NCBI GenBank assembly: GCA_030407315.1
Contig: JALQPE010000174.1
Location: 1 to 64,000 of the forward strand
DNA length: 64,000 bases
From: Asparagopsis taxiformis
Taxonomy: Eukaryota > Rhodophyta > Florideophyceae > Bonnemaisoniales > Bonnemaisoniaceae
Reading direction: 5' to 3'
Below are positions 55,164 through 64,000 of the stretch, one piece after another (the stretch's first letter is position 1; each line of letters begins with the position of its first letter). Made by a program: the position numbers and the translations under genes. The notes under the pieces were generated by a model. That model did no database searches. It had not been told where the DNA came from and saw nothing but the letters and a program-made list of their open reading frames with translations.

Positions 55164-55547
55164 TCATCGCGCCCACGACGGCGGCGGCTGCACGTGCATT
55201 TGCAAACGCTGCGGCGAAACCAGCTGGTTGACGTGCGACTGCTTGGCGACACGCGTCTTGGTCTTGAGGGCGTGGGAGCGACGGGCGCGCGGGGGACGCT
55301 TTGCACGCGGCGGCTTGGATGCGGCGCGCGTCGTCGACGTCTTGGCGGTTGTCGGCGCGGACGCGTACCAATCGGCGCCGGCAACCGCGGCGGCGGCGCG
55401 ACACAACAGCTCCATGCCCAGCGGACGCGGGGCTGACACGTGCGCGGAGACGACCTGCAGCGCGGCGGCGTCTGGCGACGGCGCAGACGCGGACACGGCT
55501 GGCGTTGGGGCGTCCGGCGCGAGGAGGGCGCTGAGTGACATACGCAT
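55164..55547 (-). CDS. small Ala/Pro-rich basic protein, unknown function (127 aa)
   Basis: The most protein-like frame in this interval starts MRMSLSALLAPDAPTPAVSA. It has a central helical segment (PLGMELLCRAAAAVAGADWY) and then a strongly basic part (SKPPRAKRPPRARRSHALKTKTRV) that could be a nuclear localisation or nucleic-acid-binding tail. No family is recognised. Several overlapping longer frames exist, but they consist of Arg/Pro/His-rich shadow translation. Convergent with the cystinosin-like gene. Confidence 0.45.
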   Translation of the reverse strand: MRMSLSALLAPDAPTPAVSASAPSPDAAALQVVSAHVSAPRPLGMELLCRAAAAVAGADWYASAPTTAKTSTTRAASKPPRAKRPPRARRSHALKTKTRVAKQSHVNQLVSPQRLQMHVQPPPSWAR

Positions 55548-56346
55548 GTTGACGGATGGATGGACGATGGTTGGTTGGTTGCGGGAATTGTCGATGGCGC
55601 GGGTGCGGGCGACGGCTGTGTTGTTGATGGGTTATGCTCGCAACAAGGCGGCGCGTTGATTGCGTTGGTGCGCTCGGGTGGATATGCGGGTGGGTCGTGT
55701 TGCTGCGCAAGTTTTTCACATAGCACGGCGCGCGGCTCCGTGTGGAATGAGATGTGCGCTATACAGCGCTGCGCTGAGCGGCGCATGTGTTTGCAACACA
55801 AGATGGACTCGGACAGACGGGTGTCGCTGTTTGGCCTGCATTGCATTGTATTGTATTGCATTGCATTGCGACCGTACAGAGCCGAGTGTGTTGTGCATCC
55901 AATGCAATAGATTGCTGCATTGCGCAGTGACCGTTGAATGCTGACGTTTGATGCTTTTGCAAGACAGTCTGTCACAATACCTCTTGTCATATCGTTTTCC
56001 GCTTTCGTTTCTTCATCCGTCGCGTTCACGTCCCATACAACAAGACATTACGTACAGTCGTTGTCATACTACCCTACTTACAGATGCGCAAACTGGCACC
56101 TCGTTATATGTTGCCCTTTTCTGCGCACATCGACTCCAGTTCATATCGCTTTTCTCGACCCGCTCACGTGCTAACTGCAACCAGCCCCATTTGCGCCCCG
56201 CTGGTTCCCCCTCTCAACTGCCACGTTGGTAGGTCTGCTTCCGCTTCCTGCCACCCCCAATCAAATCTCGACAAAGCAAAACTGCACTGCTACTTGGATT
56301 CAGCATCATATAGTGTCGAATGGAAGTCCTTTCCAGCACAAGGCAC
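55548..56346. other. intergenic region with a CATTG/TATTG microsatellite
   Basis: Near 55838-55868 the pentamers CATTG and TATTG repeat six times or more. A similar run of TGCAA/TACAA pentamers occurs in each array unit (for example about 12502-12525). No gene was recognised; it holds the upstream regions of the small basic protein and the tRNA. Confidence 0.45.
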
Positions 56347-56446
56347 GTCACATTAGCTCAGTCGGTAGAGCGCGGGTCTCATAATCCCTATCAGCAATCC
56401 CGAGGTCGCGAGTTCAAGTCCCCGATTGGAATCCTCGCATGTGGCT
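56347..56446 (+). tRNA. trnM-CAU: elongator tRNA-Met (CAU) with two introns, one in the T-loop
   Basis: A full cloverleaf forms if two short segments are removed. The acceptor stem is GTCACAT (56347-56353) with ATGTGGC (56439-56445). The D arm is GCTC/GAGC with AGTCGGTA loop. The anticodon arm is CGGGT/TCCCG, loop CTCATAA, anticodon CAU. The variable loop is AGGTC. The T arm is GCGAG (56408-56412) with CTCGC (56434-56438), and the spliced T loop is TTCAATC. Intron 1 is 13 nt (about 56384-56396), at the canonical position 37/38. Intron 2 is 14 nt (about 56418-56431), inside the T loop after position 58. Without the second intron removed, neither the T stem nor the acceptor stem pairs. G1-C72 and T54 indicate an elongator. 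The discriminator is T, not the usual A, which is a caution. Intron borders are ambiguous by a few bases because of flanking repeats. Confidence 0.8.
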
Positions 56447-56950
56447 GTTCAATTTTTTTCCTCTTCCCAAACGCAACACATTTCATACCTTGCGCAAACC
56501 CCCTCACCTTACACGAAAATTCCGTAGCACGCGCGCTAAATCTGTCGTGAACAAACTGTCAGCCAAATTAAAAGCCACCCTTCTATTTTCGTCCACTATA
56601 ATTGGTCCAAACACACACTCCATTTCAGATCGCGAGAACAACTCAATTCGATTTCTGACTTGACCAAATTCTGTCGACCGTTTTGCCAACACCAACTCAT
56701 GCACAGCAACGTGTCGTTTTTCTTTACAAATATCCGTAACGGCTCATTTCATAACACTCGACATTTTCATACCCCTTATCATACCACCTCCGACAAAATG
56801 TTGCGCCTCTCTCAACCGCTGCAACCTTTCCGTCCACAACCATCTATTCCTCAATCTACAGCCCCAATCCGCGCACCCACCCACGCCAGACGACTCGTCG
56901 TCCACACGCGCTGCCCAATACAAACCTAAAATACACCAAACCACCACACA
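56447..56950. other. AT-richer intergenic region downstream of the tRNA
   Basis: A T-run directly after the tRNA (AATTTTTTTCC, about 56451-56460) would serve as an RNA polymerase III terminator. No further gene was recognised before the haloperoxidase-like gene. Confidence 0.45.
56448..56462 (+). terminator. pol III T-run terminator after tRNA-Met
   Basis: A run of seven T residues starts within about ten bases of the tRNA 3' end, in the place and form expected for RNA polymerase III termination. Confidence 0.5.
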
Positions 56951-58735
56951 TCACTCTCGAAAAATCTTGCACCTCAAACACCCTTCCGGCACCCGTCCGC
57001 GCCCCAGCTCGCGCACATGTAGAAACGCCTGCACCCCAATCCCACGCCCGAGTCTTTCACCAGCGTCGATGGCGGGCTTGAGATGCACGCCGGCCCACAG
57101 TCTCGACAGCGCGCAAATTCTCGCCGCGTGCGCGGGCGAGTCGAACCGCACGCGCCGACCCTCGTCCGTGAACGGCAGCGAGCGCGGCGGCAACGTAAAG
57201 TCAATCGGGGGCACTCGGCCGCGTCGTTTGGCGACATACGTCTCGATATGCTCCATGGCCGCCGTGCAGATCGTCGCCGACGCGGACGGAAATTCCGAAT
57301 GCGGTTGTTCCTGCACAAGCGGTTGCCAATCCTCGGCACGCACACGTCCAACCCCGACGCGCTCGTTCACAAACGCCTCAAACGACTTGCCGCGTAGCAC
57401 AGTGCGCATCAGCGTGCGCGGACGCGCGAGGTCGTTGCGGCGTTTCTCGCGCCACGCGATGAGAATCGCGTCGTGTTGCGCGAGCATTTCGCCGAGAAAT
57501 TGTTGCGCAATCTCGAATTTGTTCAGACGCGCCGCTTTTTCGTAAAAGGAACTAATCGCCGAGGTGGATAATAGCTTGTTATTCCACCATCGAGCGAAGA
57601 AACGTCGCCGCGCATTCAGCCTTTGCGACTCGTAGATCACCCGTGATAACAGTCGTTTCGCCTTGCGTCTGTCGCCCGCCGATGGCTGCTTCTTGCGGTC
57701 CGGCGCGTGGAACGGCCCCTTGGCGACACGAGATTGATAATCCGCAAACGACAACACCAGCGGATGCCCCGTGATACCAATGTGCGGCACAGAGTGCACC
57801 TGGAGGATAAACCGCCCGCGTCCGTCCTGCTCCTGCACGATCGGCTGCCAGCGCAGCGGGCGTTTGAGCGTGTACGGGTCGTTTACGGGTTTGTATCGCG
57901 TCGTGTCCTGGAAGGGCAGTCGGAACGGGCTACCATTCGCATCGCCCAGACTGTTCCATCCGTCGCGTCGGAAGAAACGCGCGATGCGCGCGCCGGCGAT
58001 GTTGGCCCAGCCGTTGAGCGTGCGCGGGTCGGTCGAGGACGACTCGGGCTCCAATCCGAGGCCGCGTAGAAACGCTGCGTACGACGCGGCCTCTGCGGGA
58101 AACTCCTCGCGTAGCGCGCGATGCGTCGTGTAGGACACCAGAATCGACAATGTCGGCTCCCGACAGAACGCGGGCGGAATCGCGTCGCGCGTCGCGAAGA
58201 ACGATAATGCGGTCGGATGACATGCCGCGCGCGGCTCGTAGATCGCGATGCCGCCCATGAGCGTGAAGCGTATCACGACCGGCGTCTCGGCGGTGAAGAT
58301 CGCGCCGTTGATGATCGACATCGACGCGTTGTTCGGCGGGAGAAAGTCGAGGAAGAGCTTGTCGGCGAGGGATTGCCGACCATGTGCTGGATGGAGGAGG
58401 AGGAGGAGGAGAAGAGAGGGAGGAGGGAGATGGGGAGATGCATGGCGGATTGGTGGTGTGTGGAATTGTGTTGGAAGTGTCTTGAGGGCGAGGCAGAGGT
58501 GATATGGGGCGGTTTTATACACAGATGTCGGCGATGAGGGTGGGATAGATGTGGGCGAAACGAATCGATCGGATCGATGCGAATCGAGCGGTGATCGTTG
58601 TTGGTGCGCAGGGGGTGGCGTCGGGAGGTGTATGCCAGAGGGGTATGGCGCATGCAGACGTGGCAGTTGGCGGAAACATGCGTCACGGCGCATGGCTAAA
58701 TACGCGTGAATTTGGTTCGCTGACTTGGCCGCCAT
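56951..58735 (-). CDS. vanadium-haloperoxidase/PAP2-like secreted protein A (up to 594 aa; start uncertain)
   Basis: From LADKLFLDFLPP (residue 123) onward this is a close paralog of the protein at 60487-61995. C-terminal motifs of the vanadium haloperoxidase/PAP2 superfamily are present: K431-x6-R438-P439 (KRRNDLARP) and S544-R-x3-G-x-H551 (SRLWAGVH, the vanadate- or phosphate-ligand His). The middle motif, normally PSGH or PSAH, reads PSAS (483-486) with Ser in place of the catalytic His. The domain is preceded by a Leu-rich stretch (SLLLLLLLHPAHG) that looks like a signal-peptide core, but the nearest ATG in frame is at 58693, far upstream. A better signal-peptide start (58443, MHLPISLLPLF) lies in another frame, across a CTC/TCC microsatellite. 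So the true start is unresolved and a frameshift or upstream intron is possible. Haloperoxidase or phosphatase activity is not assured. Confidence 0.75.
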   Translation of the reverse strand: MAAKSANQIHAYLAMRRDACFRQLPRLHAPYPSGIHLPTPPPAHQQRSPLDSHRSDRFVSPTSIPPSSPTSVYKTAPYHLCLALKTLPTQFHTPPIRHASPHLPPPSLLLLLLLHPAHGRQSLADKLFLDFLPPNNASMSIINGAIFTAETPVVIRFTLMGGIAIYEPRAACHPTALSFFATRDAIPPAFCREPTLSILVSYTTHRALREEFPAEAASYAAFLRGLGLEPESSSTDPRTLNGWANIAGARIARFFRRDGWNSLGDANGSPFRLPFQDTTRYKPVNDPYTLKRPLRWQPIVQEQDGRGRFILQVHSVPHIGITGHPLVLSFADYQSRVAKGPFHAPDRKKQPSAGDRRKAKRLLSRVIYESQRLNARRRFFARWWNNKLLSTSAISSFYEKAARLNKFEIAQQFLGEMLAQHDAILIAWREKRRNDLARPRTLMRTVLRGKSFEAFVNERVGVGRVRAEDWQPLVQEQPHSEFPSASATICTAAMEHIETYVAKRRGRVPPIDFTLPPRSLPFTDEGRRVRFDSPAHAARICALSRLWAGVHLKPAIDAGERLGRGIGVQAFLHVRELGRGRVPEGCLRCKIFRE

Positions 58736-60486
58736 GATTTGCTATTATTTGATGGCGTTACACTCGAGATGTTAGTGCCGCGATTGATCGATTCGGTGTC
58801 GCTGCTGTTCAAGCGTGCGATCACGCTGCGCTGCGCAGCTGTGCTGTGCTGTGCTACTCGATGCACGCATGATTAGATACTGTGCCGATTATACGCGCTG
58901 TTGCGGTCGGTGATATAGCTCGCGCCCTTTCGTAGGCCTCGTATCCTCGTGCAGCACAGATGTGCCGCCGGGCGCTTGGATCGTTGCATGCCGCAGATCC
59001 GGACGGGTTTCTACGCAGGAACACACCCGTCATGCCGCGTCGACTGGGCGACGGCGCGTGAGTTGTCGAGATATGAATCAATCACAACTTGTTTGCCTGT
59101 GCGTGCGATCGTGTACCGTGTTACATTTACTGTAATTATTACTGTACACTCGAGCATATGGAAGCATAACTATTTTGCTTCTCTAAGCGCATCTACATAA
59201 TTATCACCTGCTTTGAAATAGCATATACGCAGAACAAGCGGCATTTCGCCCACCCACCGCTCTGCGTGCTACCCACCCTTCATTGTGCACTCCCCGCCGC
59301 GGGTTTTCCGCGGTGCCGTAGCGAGGACCCGTGCGTAGATGCACACGAGAGTTGTGGTCACCGCGCAAGACGCGCTCTATCAACAAGTGCCGCATCTATG
59401 AATTCTATCCGGCTCGTCTGAGGTAGTGCGATGAATTGAGCCAATCCATCCGTTCTATCCGCCGCCTCGAATTTACAACCATCTATAATACACCACCATG
59501 CACCGGACAGTACGCAGCCCATCGACACCGACGCGCGCACACGAGACATTGGCAACCCTCGAATCTGCGGCGGCGGCTGTTGACGCCGCGGAAGAAACGG
59601 GATGCGCAGCCTGGGAAAACGGCTTGCAGACCAACCAGCTGCGAAAAGCTCGAGATCGAGCAGACTCGAATGCAATCTCGATTACAGTGTCTTGTTACAC
59701 TACTTACAGCCACGGACGATGCGGACCATCACGGCAATCAAATAGAAATAACATCCGCCGCGTCTCGATACTGCCCGCGCTGTCGAGAGTGATGGACCGT
59801 GCGCGAGCGCCGAGTGCATACGTTTCACCTGCAGGACGTGTGGCCCGTGCGCGAGACAGGGGGGTGTCGATCGCACGATTTCGCCGCTCCGTCTCGAAGC
59901 AAAGCTGTGTCTGACACTGGCGCGCCGTGGCGTTGCGGATGTCGGCGCAGGCGGCGATTGCAATTGCGTTTTGCACTGGCAATCATGGAAACGCATAGCG
60001 ACGTCTGCGTTTGTAACGTCGCAAGCTCGCGGATGCACAGCCGTGCGCACGGCAAACTTGGACGGTTTACAGATGATGATGGAAATTGGTAAGGGTTGAT
60101 ATCTGATCGCTATTGTGCGATGGAAATCGTGCGGCGTGTCGTGACAATACGTTGCACCCTTCGATTTACAGTTGGACGCTTGCGGCCGATTCGCGCCGCA
60201 TGCAATCCCCCCCGATGGAGGCGGCGGCGGTGCGTATGGGACAGCTGTCTACGGCGGAGACGCGATGTACGTGTCCGTTACGGAGCGATGTGAAACGGGC
60301 GAGTGTAGCACGAGATTTTGATTGGAAGCACCTGAGATGGATATGAAAAAACCACGGACACGGCGCGAGTAGCACTGGCGCGTATCATACAAATCGGTGC
60401 AAAACAAAACAAGATGATCTGGCAAAGCATATCAAAACGAACAAACTAGGCACAATACAATCAATGACTAAATTAGTGGCGCCAAT
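58736..60486. other. 1.75-kb intergenic region between the two haloperoxidase-like paralogs
   Basis: It contains the upstream region of paralog A and the 3' flank of paralog B. Several overlapping ORFs of 60-140 codons occur on both strands, Arg/Cys/Ser-rich and without domains; none is supported as a gene. No tRNA or repeat was recognised. Confidence 0.4.
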
Positions 60487-61995
60487 TCAGCGGCCACGAC
60501 AGCGTACACATCCGCTGGGCACGATGCCATTCTCGAGCATCATAACGTCTCTCAGCGCTCTCTCTGCAATGCCTCTCGCCAGCGCGGCGCCGGCCGGTAC
60601 GGCGGGACCGAAATGAACGCCGGCGGAGATGCGACTATCGCCGCAGCTTTTGGCCGCCTCGGTCGGGCTATTGAAGCGCACGGTGACCGCGCGTGTCTGC
60701 GCAAACGGCAGCGAATTGGCGGGGTATGATATCTCGATGGGTGCGACGCGTCCGCGCTTCCATTTCACGTACAGTTCGATGTGCTCCATGGCCGCGGTAC
60801 AGATGGCCGCCGAAGCGGACGGGAATTCGGAGTGCGGTTGCTCGCGTACCAGTGGTTGCCAATCGACGACGCGTGCATTGCCCACCCGGTTTTCGGGCCC
60901 GATAAACGAGCGCACGCTGCCGCGCCGAAAGTAGTTGAGCAGTGTGCGCGGCCGTGCGAGGTCGTGTCGACGCTTTTCCTTCCACGCGAGTAGTAACGCG
61001 TCGTGCTGCGCGAGCATTTCGCCCATGAATTGCTGCGCTGTTTCGAAGCGTGTGAGACGTGCGCTTTTCGAGTAGAACGAGCTGATGCCCGCGGTGGAGA
61101 CCAGTTTGTTGTTCCACCATTGCGCGAAGAAGCGCTGCATGAACGATAGATTCGAAGAGCGATTGAGTACTTGCTGGATTAGCATGCGTGCGGTGCGTTC
61201 GTCCGCCGCGAGAATTCCCGCCCTGCCGCGGTCTTTTTCGCGATACGGCGATGCGATTTTGCGGTTTTCAAATTCCGCAGTCGACAGTACCAGCGGATCA
61301 ACCGTCTGTCCGATGTGCGGCACCACGTGAATCTGCGTGGCAAACGTGCCAAGCGGATCGATTGCAAAGCGAAGCGGCTGCCATCGCAGCGGTTTCACCA
61401 GTTGGTCGGGCGGTAACCCGGCATGATTCACCGGCTTGTACTGCGTGAAATCCTCAAAGGGCATTTGAAAATTGTCACGATTGCGATCGCCGATAGAATT
61501 CCAACCGTCGTTGACAAAAAACTTCTCCAGCCGCTCGCCGATCACATTTGCCCATCCGCTAATCGTCGACATATTCCTCGAGCTCGACACGGGCTCCAGC
61601 GATTGCGCGCGGAGAAATGCGGCGTACGATGCGGCCTCGGCCGGGAATTCCCTGCGCAAGGCGCGGTGCGTCACGTAGGACGCCAGAATGGAGAGCGCGG
61701 GCTCGGCGCAAAACGCGCGCGGCACGGCGTCGCGCGTGCCGAAAAACGACAGCGCGGTCGGATGACAGGCGGCGTGCGCCTCGTAGATGGCAATGCCGCC
61801 GATGAGCGTGTAGCGGATCACGATGGGCGTCTCGGCGAAGAAGATCGACGGCGGCGCCACGGCCCGCGCGGCGCCATTGGGCGGGAGGAAATCGAGGAAG
61901 AGTCGATCGGCTAGTGTGGCCTGCGCGTCGACACGAGCCAGATGCGCGCACAACAGCAGCTGGAGTACAAGTGCTGGCGCGACGCGCGTCTGCAT
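60487..61995 (-). CDS. vanadium-haloperoxidase/PAP2-like secreted protein B (502 aa)
   Basis: The ATG at 61995 gives a clean signal peptide (VAPALVLQLLLCAHLARVDA, cleavage about residue 24). The C-terminal half has the superfamily fold motifs: K341-x6-R348-P349 (KRRHDLARP), then PSAS (392-395) where PSGH/PSAH is expected, then S454-R-x3-G-x-H461 (SRISAGVH). Upstream blocks shared with paralog A include FAETPIVIRYTLIGGIAIYE, WWNNKL and QFMGEMLAQHDALLLAW. In characterised vanadium haloperoxidases the His of the middle motif is the acid-base catalyst and the last His binds vanadate; here only the latter remains. The length, secretion signal and red-algal setting fit a haloperoxidase-related extracellular protein. 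The activity may be altered or lost. Intronless. Confidence 0.8.
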   Translation of the reverse strand: MQTRVAPALVLQLLLCAHLARVDAQATLADRLFLDFLPPNGAARAVAPPSIFFAETPIVIRYTLIGGIAIYEAHAACHPTALSFFGTRDAVPRAFCAEPALSILASYVTHRALRREFPAEAASYAAFLRAQSLEPVSSSRNMSTISGWANVIGERLEKFFVNDGWNSIGDRNRDNFQMPFEDFTQYKPVNHAGLPPDQLVKPLRWQPLRFAIDPLGTFATQIHVVPHIGQTVDPLVLSTAEFENRKIASPYREKDRGRAGILAADERTARMLIQQVLNRSSNLSFMQRFFAQWWNNKLVSTAGISSFYSKSARLTRFETAQQFMGEMLAQHDALLLAWKEKRRHDLARPRTLLNYFRRGSVRSFIGPENRVGNARVVDWQPLVREQPHSEFPSASAAICTAAMEHIELYVKWKRGRVAPIEISYPANSLPFAQTRAVTVRFNSPTEAAKSCGDSRISAGVHFGPAVPAGAALARGIAERALRDVMMLENGIVPSGCVRCRGR

Positions 61996-63133
61996 TGTGG
62001 GTTGGCGGATGCAACAACTGCGCGACAGGGTTGGATCGCGCGTCAATTAACGATTGTATGGCGATATGCGGCGCGGCGCTTTTGTGCGGTCGACGTCTCG
62101 CATCGCATCGTGAGAGCCATCGATGCCGCGGCGCTGCTTCCATTGTGGCGATGTCAGATCGGCGCATGCGTTTACATGTGTGATTGTTGGTGGTGTAATA
62201 ACGGGTCTCGAGAGACTGGAAACGAGCCGAGTGCGCGATGCGCGCGGTCGAAGATTGGTGCGCGGATGCATTGGACTCGGGTGGACCTGTGCGTCGATGG
62301 AGCGTATGAAATGAAGGTGTGTGTGTGTTGTGAGTGCGGGCGCGATGTACAGCGCGGACGAAGATGGGCTGCGTTGCTCGGGCGCGAGAATCGCCGATTT
62401 GGGTGAGATTGCAGGGCGCGAGTGGAGCAGACGGTGTGTGTGGATCAATTGGTGTAATTGGATGGTTGACAAGATTGGACTGGACCGGTGGGACTGAAAA
62501 TAAAGGGAAAATTGTTGCGGGTGGTCCAGGGGTGCGTTGTGTGTGCAGGCTTACCGTCCATGGGCAGTTGTGGTGGTGTCTCATGTGTAGGAGCAGCTGG
62601 GACAGCGGATGTCATGTATTGACGTGATACAATTCATTTGACGCAAGATTAAGTGCGCGATTCGATAGTGGAAGACAGTTTGTAACTCTATTTGTTCACG
62701 TTGTATGCATGTGAAATGACGGCTTGGACAAGGCGGCGAGGGAACGGGCGTAGACACAGTGATGTTGGGTTTGGCAAACGGTTGGAAAGTCATTGTCGTG
62801 CCGACATGCAAGCTGTCTATGGAGTAGTAACATGGAAGCAAAAAACATGGAGATAGAACTACTGGGCGCGGAGATTCCACGCGCATGTCATCTGGCCAGT
62901 AGAAAATTGCAATTTAATTTCTCGACATACACCGACAAGCGACTGGTACGCAGACTATAGTTATCTACCGGCAAGTAGAAAACGCACACCAATCGCAGAC
63001 GGGCACTTGTCGAAAGCGCACTGTGTGACAAAGGTCGACCAGTCTACGGGCACGAGCGTTACAAACAAGTGCAGTTTAATTATGTTACACTATGTGCAGG
63101 GCGTCCAGAGGCGGTTGCGATGCAATGATCAAG
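61996..63133. other. intergenic region, no gene recognised
   Basis: It includes the promoter side of paralog B. Long overlapping frames (such as the minus frame starting at 62584) are Pro/His/Arg/Thr-rich shadow translation. Confidence 0.4.
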
Positions 63134-63421
63134 TCAACGAGCAACGGCACGATATTCATAAGAGTCCATTAAAACGTCCATACGTTCCCATTCGACAAAT
63201 CCAGCGTCACTGGACAAAGTCGCCGTAGAGACGCTGCTTTCGTCGTCCTCGACGCAGCTCATGGCCTCCCAGAGGCCGGGCGTGCTCACTTGGCACAGCT
63301 CCATTGCGGGCGACGCGCAGTCGGTGACGGGGCTTGTGGGCGCGGCGCTACGTGCCGGGCTGGTGGCCTTGGCGGCGGTGTCGGTCTTGTTGGGTGCGGG
63401 TGTTTGAAGCTTGGATGCCAT
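63134..63421 (-). CDS. small Ser/Thr-rich protein with acidic C-terminal half (95 aa)
   Basis: From the ATG at 63421 (MASKLQTPAPNKTDTAAKA) the protein has a Pro/Ala/Ser/Thr-rich basic half and then an ordered-looking acidic half (MELCQVSTPGLWEAMSCVED, SDAGFVEWERMDVLMDSYEY). No family is recognised. A Ser-rich acidic stretch followed by aromatic residues suggests a regulated interaction motif, but this is conjecture. Upstream codons of the frame encode a proline run from a GGT/GTG microsatellite and are probably untranslated. Confidence 0.5.
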   Translation of the reverse strand: MASKLQTPAPNKTDTAAKATSPARSAAPTSPVTDCASPAMELCQVSTPGLWEAMSCVEDDESSVSTATLSSDAGFVEWERMDVLMDSYEYRAVAR

Positions 63422-64000
63422 ATCTGGACATTGACGGATGCGGGTGGGTGGTGGTGGTGGTGGTGGTGGTAGTGGTGGCGATGGGTGTGCGAAGATTGCG
63501 GGGCGTGGTGATGTCGATGTAGTGCAATCAAATGAGATGAGATGCACGTTGTTGAAGGTTGCGTCTGACGGGGAAAGGGGTGCGCGCGCTGTTGAGGTCG
63601 ATATAAACTAGATTGGTGGCGTGAACGTTCGGGTGGAGCGTTACGCGTGACGATGCCCGCTGAAATTGCACAAGAGTGATGCTGTATGTGCGTCGTGTGA
63701 TGCCGCAAAGCGCTGCTGTGATGCGCTGGGAGTCAGTGCCGAGCGGTTGCATATGAGTGGCGAGCGAGCGTGGACAGATCCAATTGTGATATGATTGTTT
63801 CTAGATCTGATGTTTCGCCAATCGTAGTCGTGTATTTGTATGGTTGCATTTTGAAAGCTGGTTTGACGCTGTCGTGTAATGGCGGTTTGAATGATAGTTG
63901 CATGTTGTGTATACTTTCGTATCTGGCCCAGATATATTCAATCTGCCAAAAGGTAGTATCATACACGTCCTTCTATTTGCATCATCACCATCACGCAGCG
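63422..64000. other. right edge, no gene recognised
   Basis: It starts with a GGTGGT microsatellite (about 63450-63476), the leader side of the small protein. No supported ORF or RNA follows to the window end. Confidence 0.4.

Noticed and set aside
55106..56029. 307-codon minus-strand ORF
   Set aside because: Its composition is Arg/Pro/Ser/His-rich low-complexity translation over GC-rich DNA and a microsatellite; the 127-codon frame inside is more protein-like.
56401..56420. Reading the tRNA with only the anticodon intron
   Set aside because: The T stem would have three mismatches and the acceptor stem none of its pairs; the two-intron model restores all stems.
59358..60055. Cys/Arg-rich minus-strand ORFs between the haloperoxidase-like genes
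   Set aside because: Three frames overlap with similar length and none has a domain, a signal peptide or a consistent start; I could not support a gene.
61559..62584. 341-codon minus-strand ORF over the start of haloperoxidase-like paralog B
   Set aside because: It overlaps the real frame, with its motifs in another frame, and is dominated by His/Pro/Arg/Thr.

Overview
This window is nuclear DNA from a eukaryotic alga, most likely a red alga of the intron-poor, transposon-rich kind such as the Florideophyceae (Chondrus-like). The host is inferred from gene content and layout, not from a database search. The evidence is: predicted plastid-targeted proteins (a BASS-type transporter, an ACHT-like thioredoxin, a plant/bacterial-type class II DAHP synthase), mitochondrial AIF and PPR proteins, GT-AG introns that are few and short, a pair of vanadium-haloperoxidase-like secreted proteins, and a tRNA gene with two tiny introns, one of them outside the anticodon loop. 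Ectopic tRNA introns are known from red algae. Compact gene islands separated by repeat-rich DNA are also typical of the Chondrus genome.

Region 1 (1 to about 11.8 kb) is gene-poor. It holds several palindromic, MITE-like clusters built from a 39-bp near-perfect palindrome (0.8-5.5 kb), diverged copies of a larger repeat, and a 173-bp tandem repeat. It also holds a decayed importin-beta/transportin-like gene (8.1-8.85 kb), a cluster of ACAGTAAA/TTTACTGT palindromes (9.65-10.04 kb), and the gag-protease remnant of a retrotransposon (10.04-11.55 kb).

Region 2 (11.8-32.1 kb) is a head-to-tail array of a 3,540-bp unit. Each unit carries, on the minus strand, a gene for a 310-residue secreted protein (signal peptide, Cys-rich N-terminal domain, Pro/Thr linker, C-terminal beta-sandwich-like domain). 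It also carries a second, frame-broken coding-like stretch. There are five complete gene copies and one 5' fragment at the left edge. A 1,382-bp non-autonomous element with a 5-bp target duplication is inserted in the last partial unit. The right flank contains a small Cys-rich secreted ORF and a diverged relative of part of the unit.

Region 3 (34.2-64 kb) is a normal gene island at about one gene per 2 kb. In order: a two-C2 copine-like protein (-), a BASS transporter (-), an atypical thioredoxin (-), a small membrane-anchored protein (+), a PPR protein (-), a GDT1-family protein (+), a three-exon Rossmann-like protein with an 18-nt microexon (+), AIF (-), class II DAHP synthase (-), a two-TM RING-H2 protein (+), an allantoate-amidohydrolase-like protein with an apparent frameshift (-), a VOC-fold protein (-), a cystinosin-like PQ-loop protein (+), a small basic protein (-), tRNA-Met(CAU) (+), two haloperoxidase-like paralogs (-), and a small acidic-tailed protein (-). 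These are mainly housekeeping, organelle and transport functions with no operon logic. The only clear local gene families are the tandem array and the haloperoxidase-like pair.
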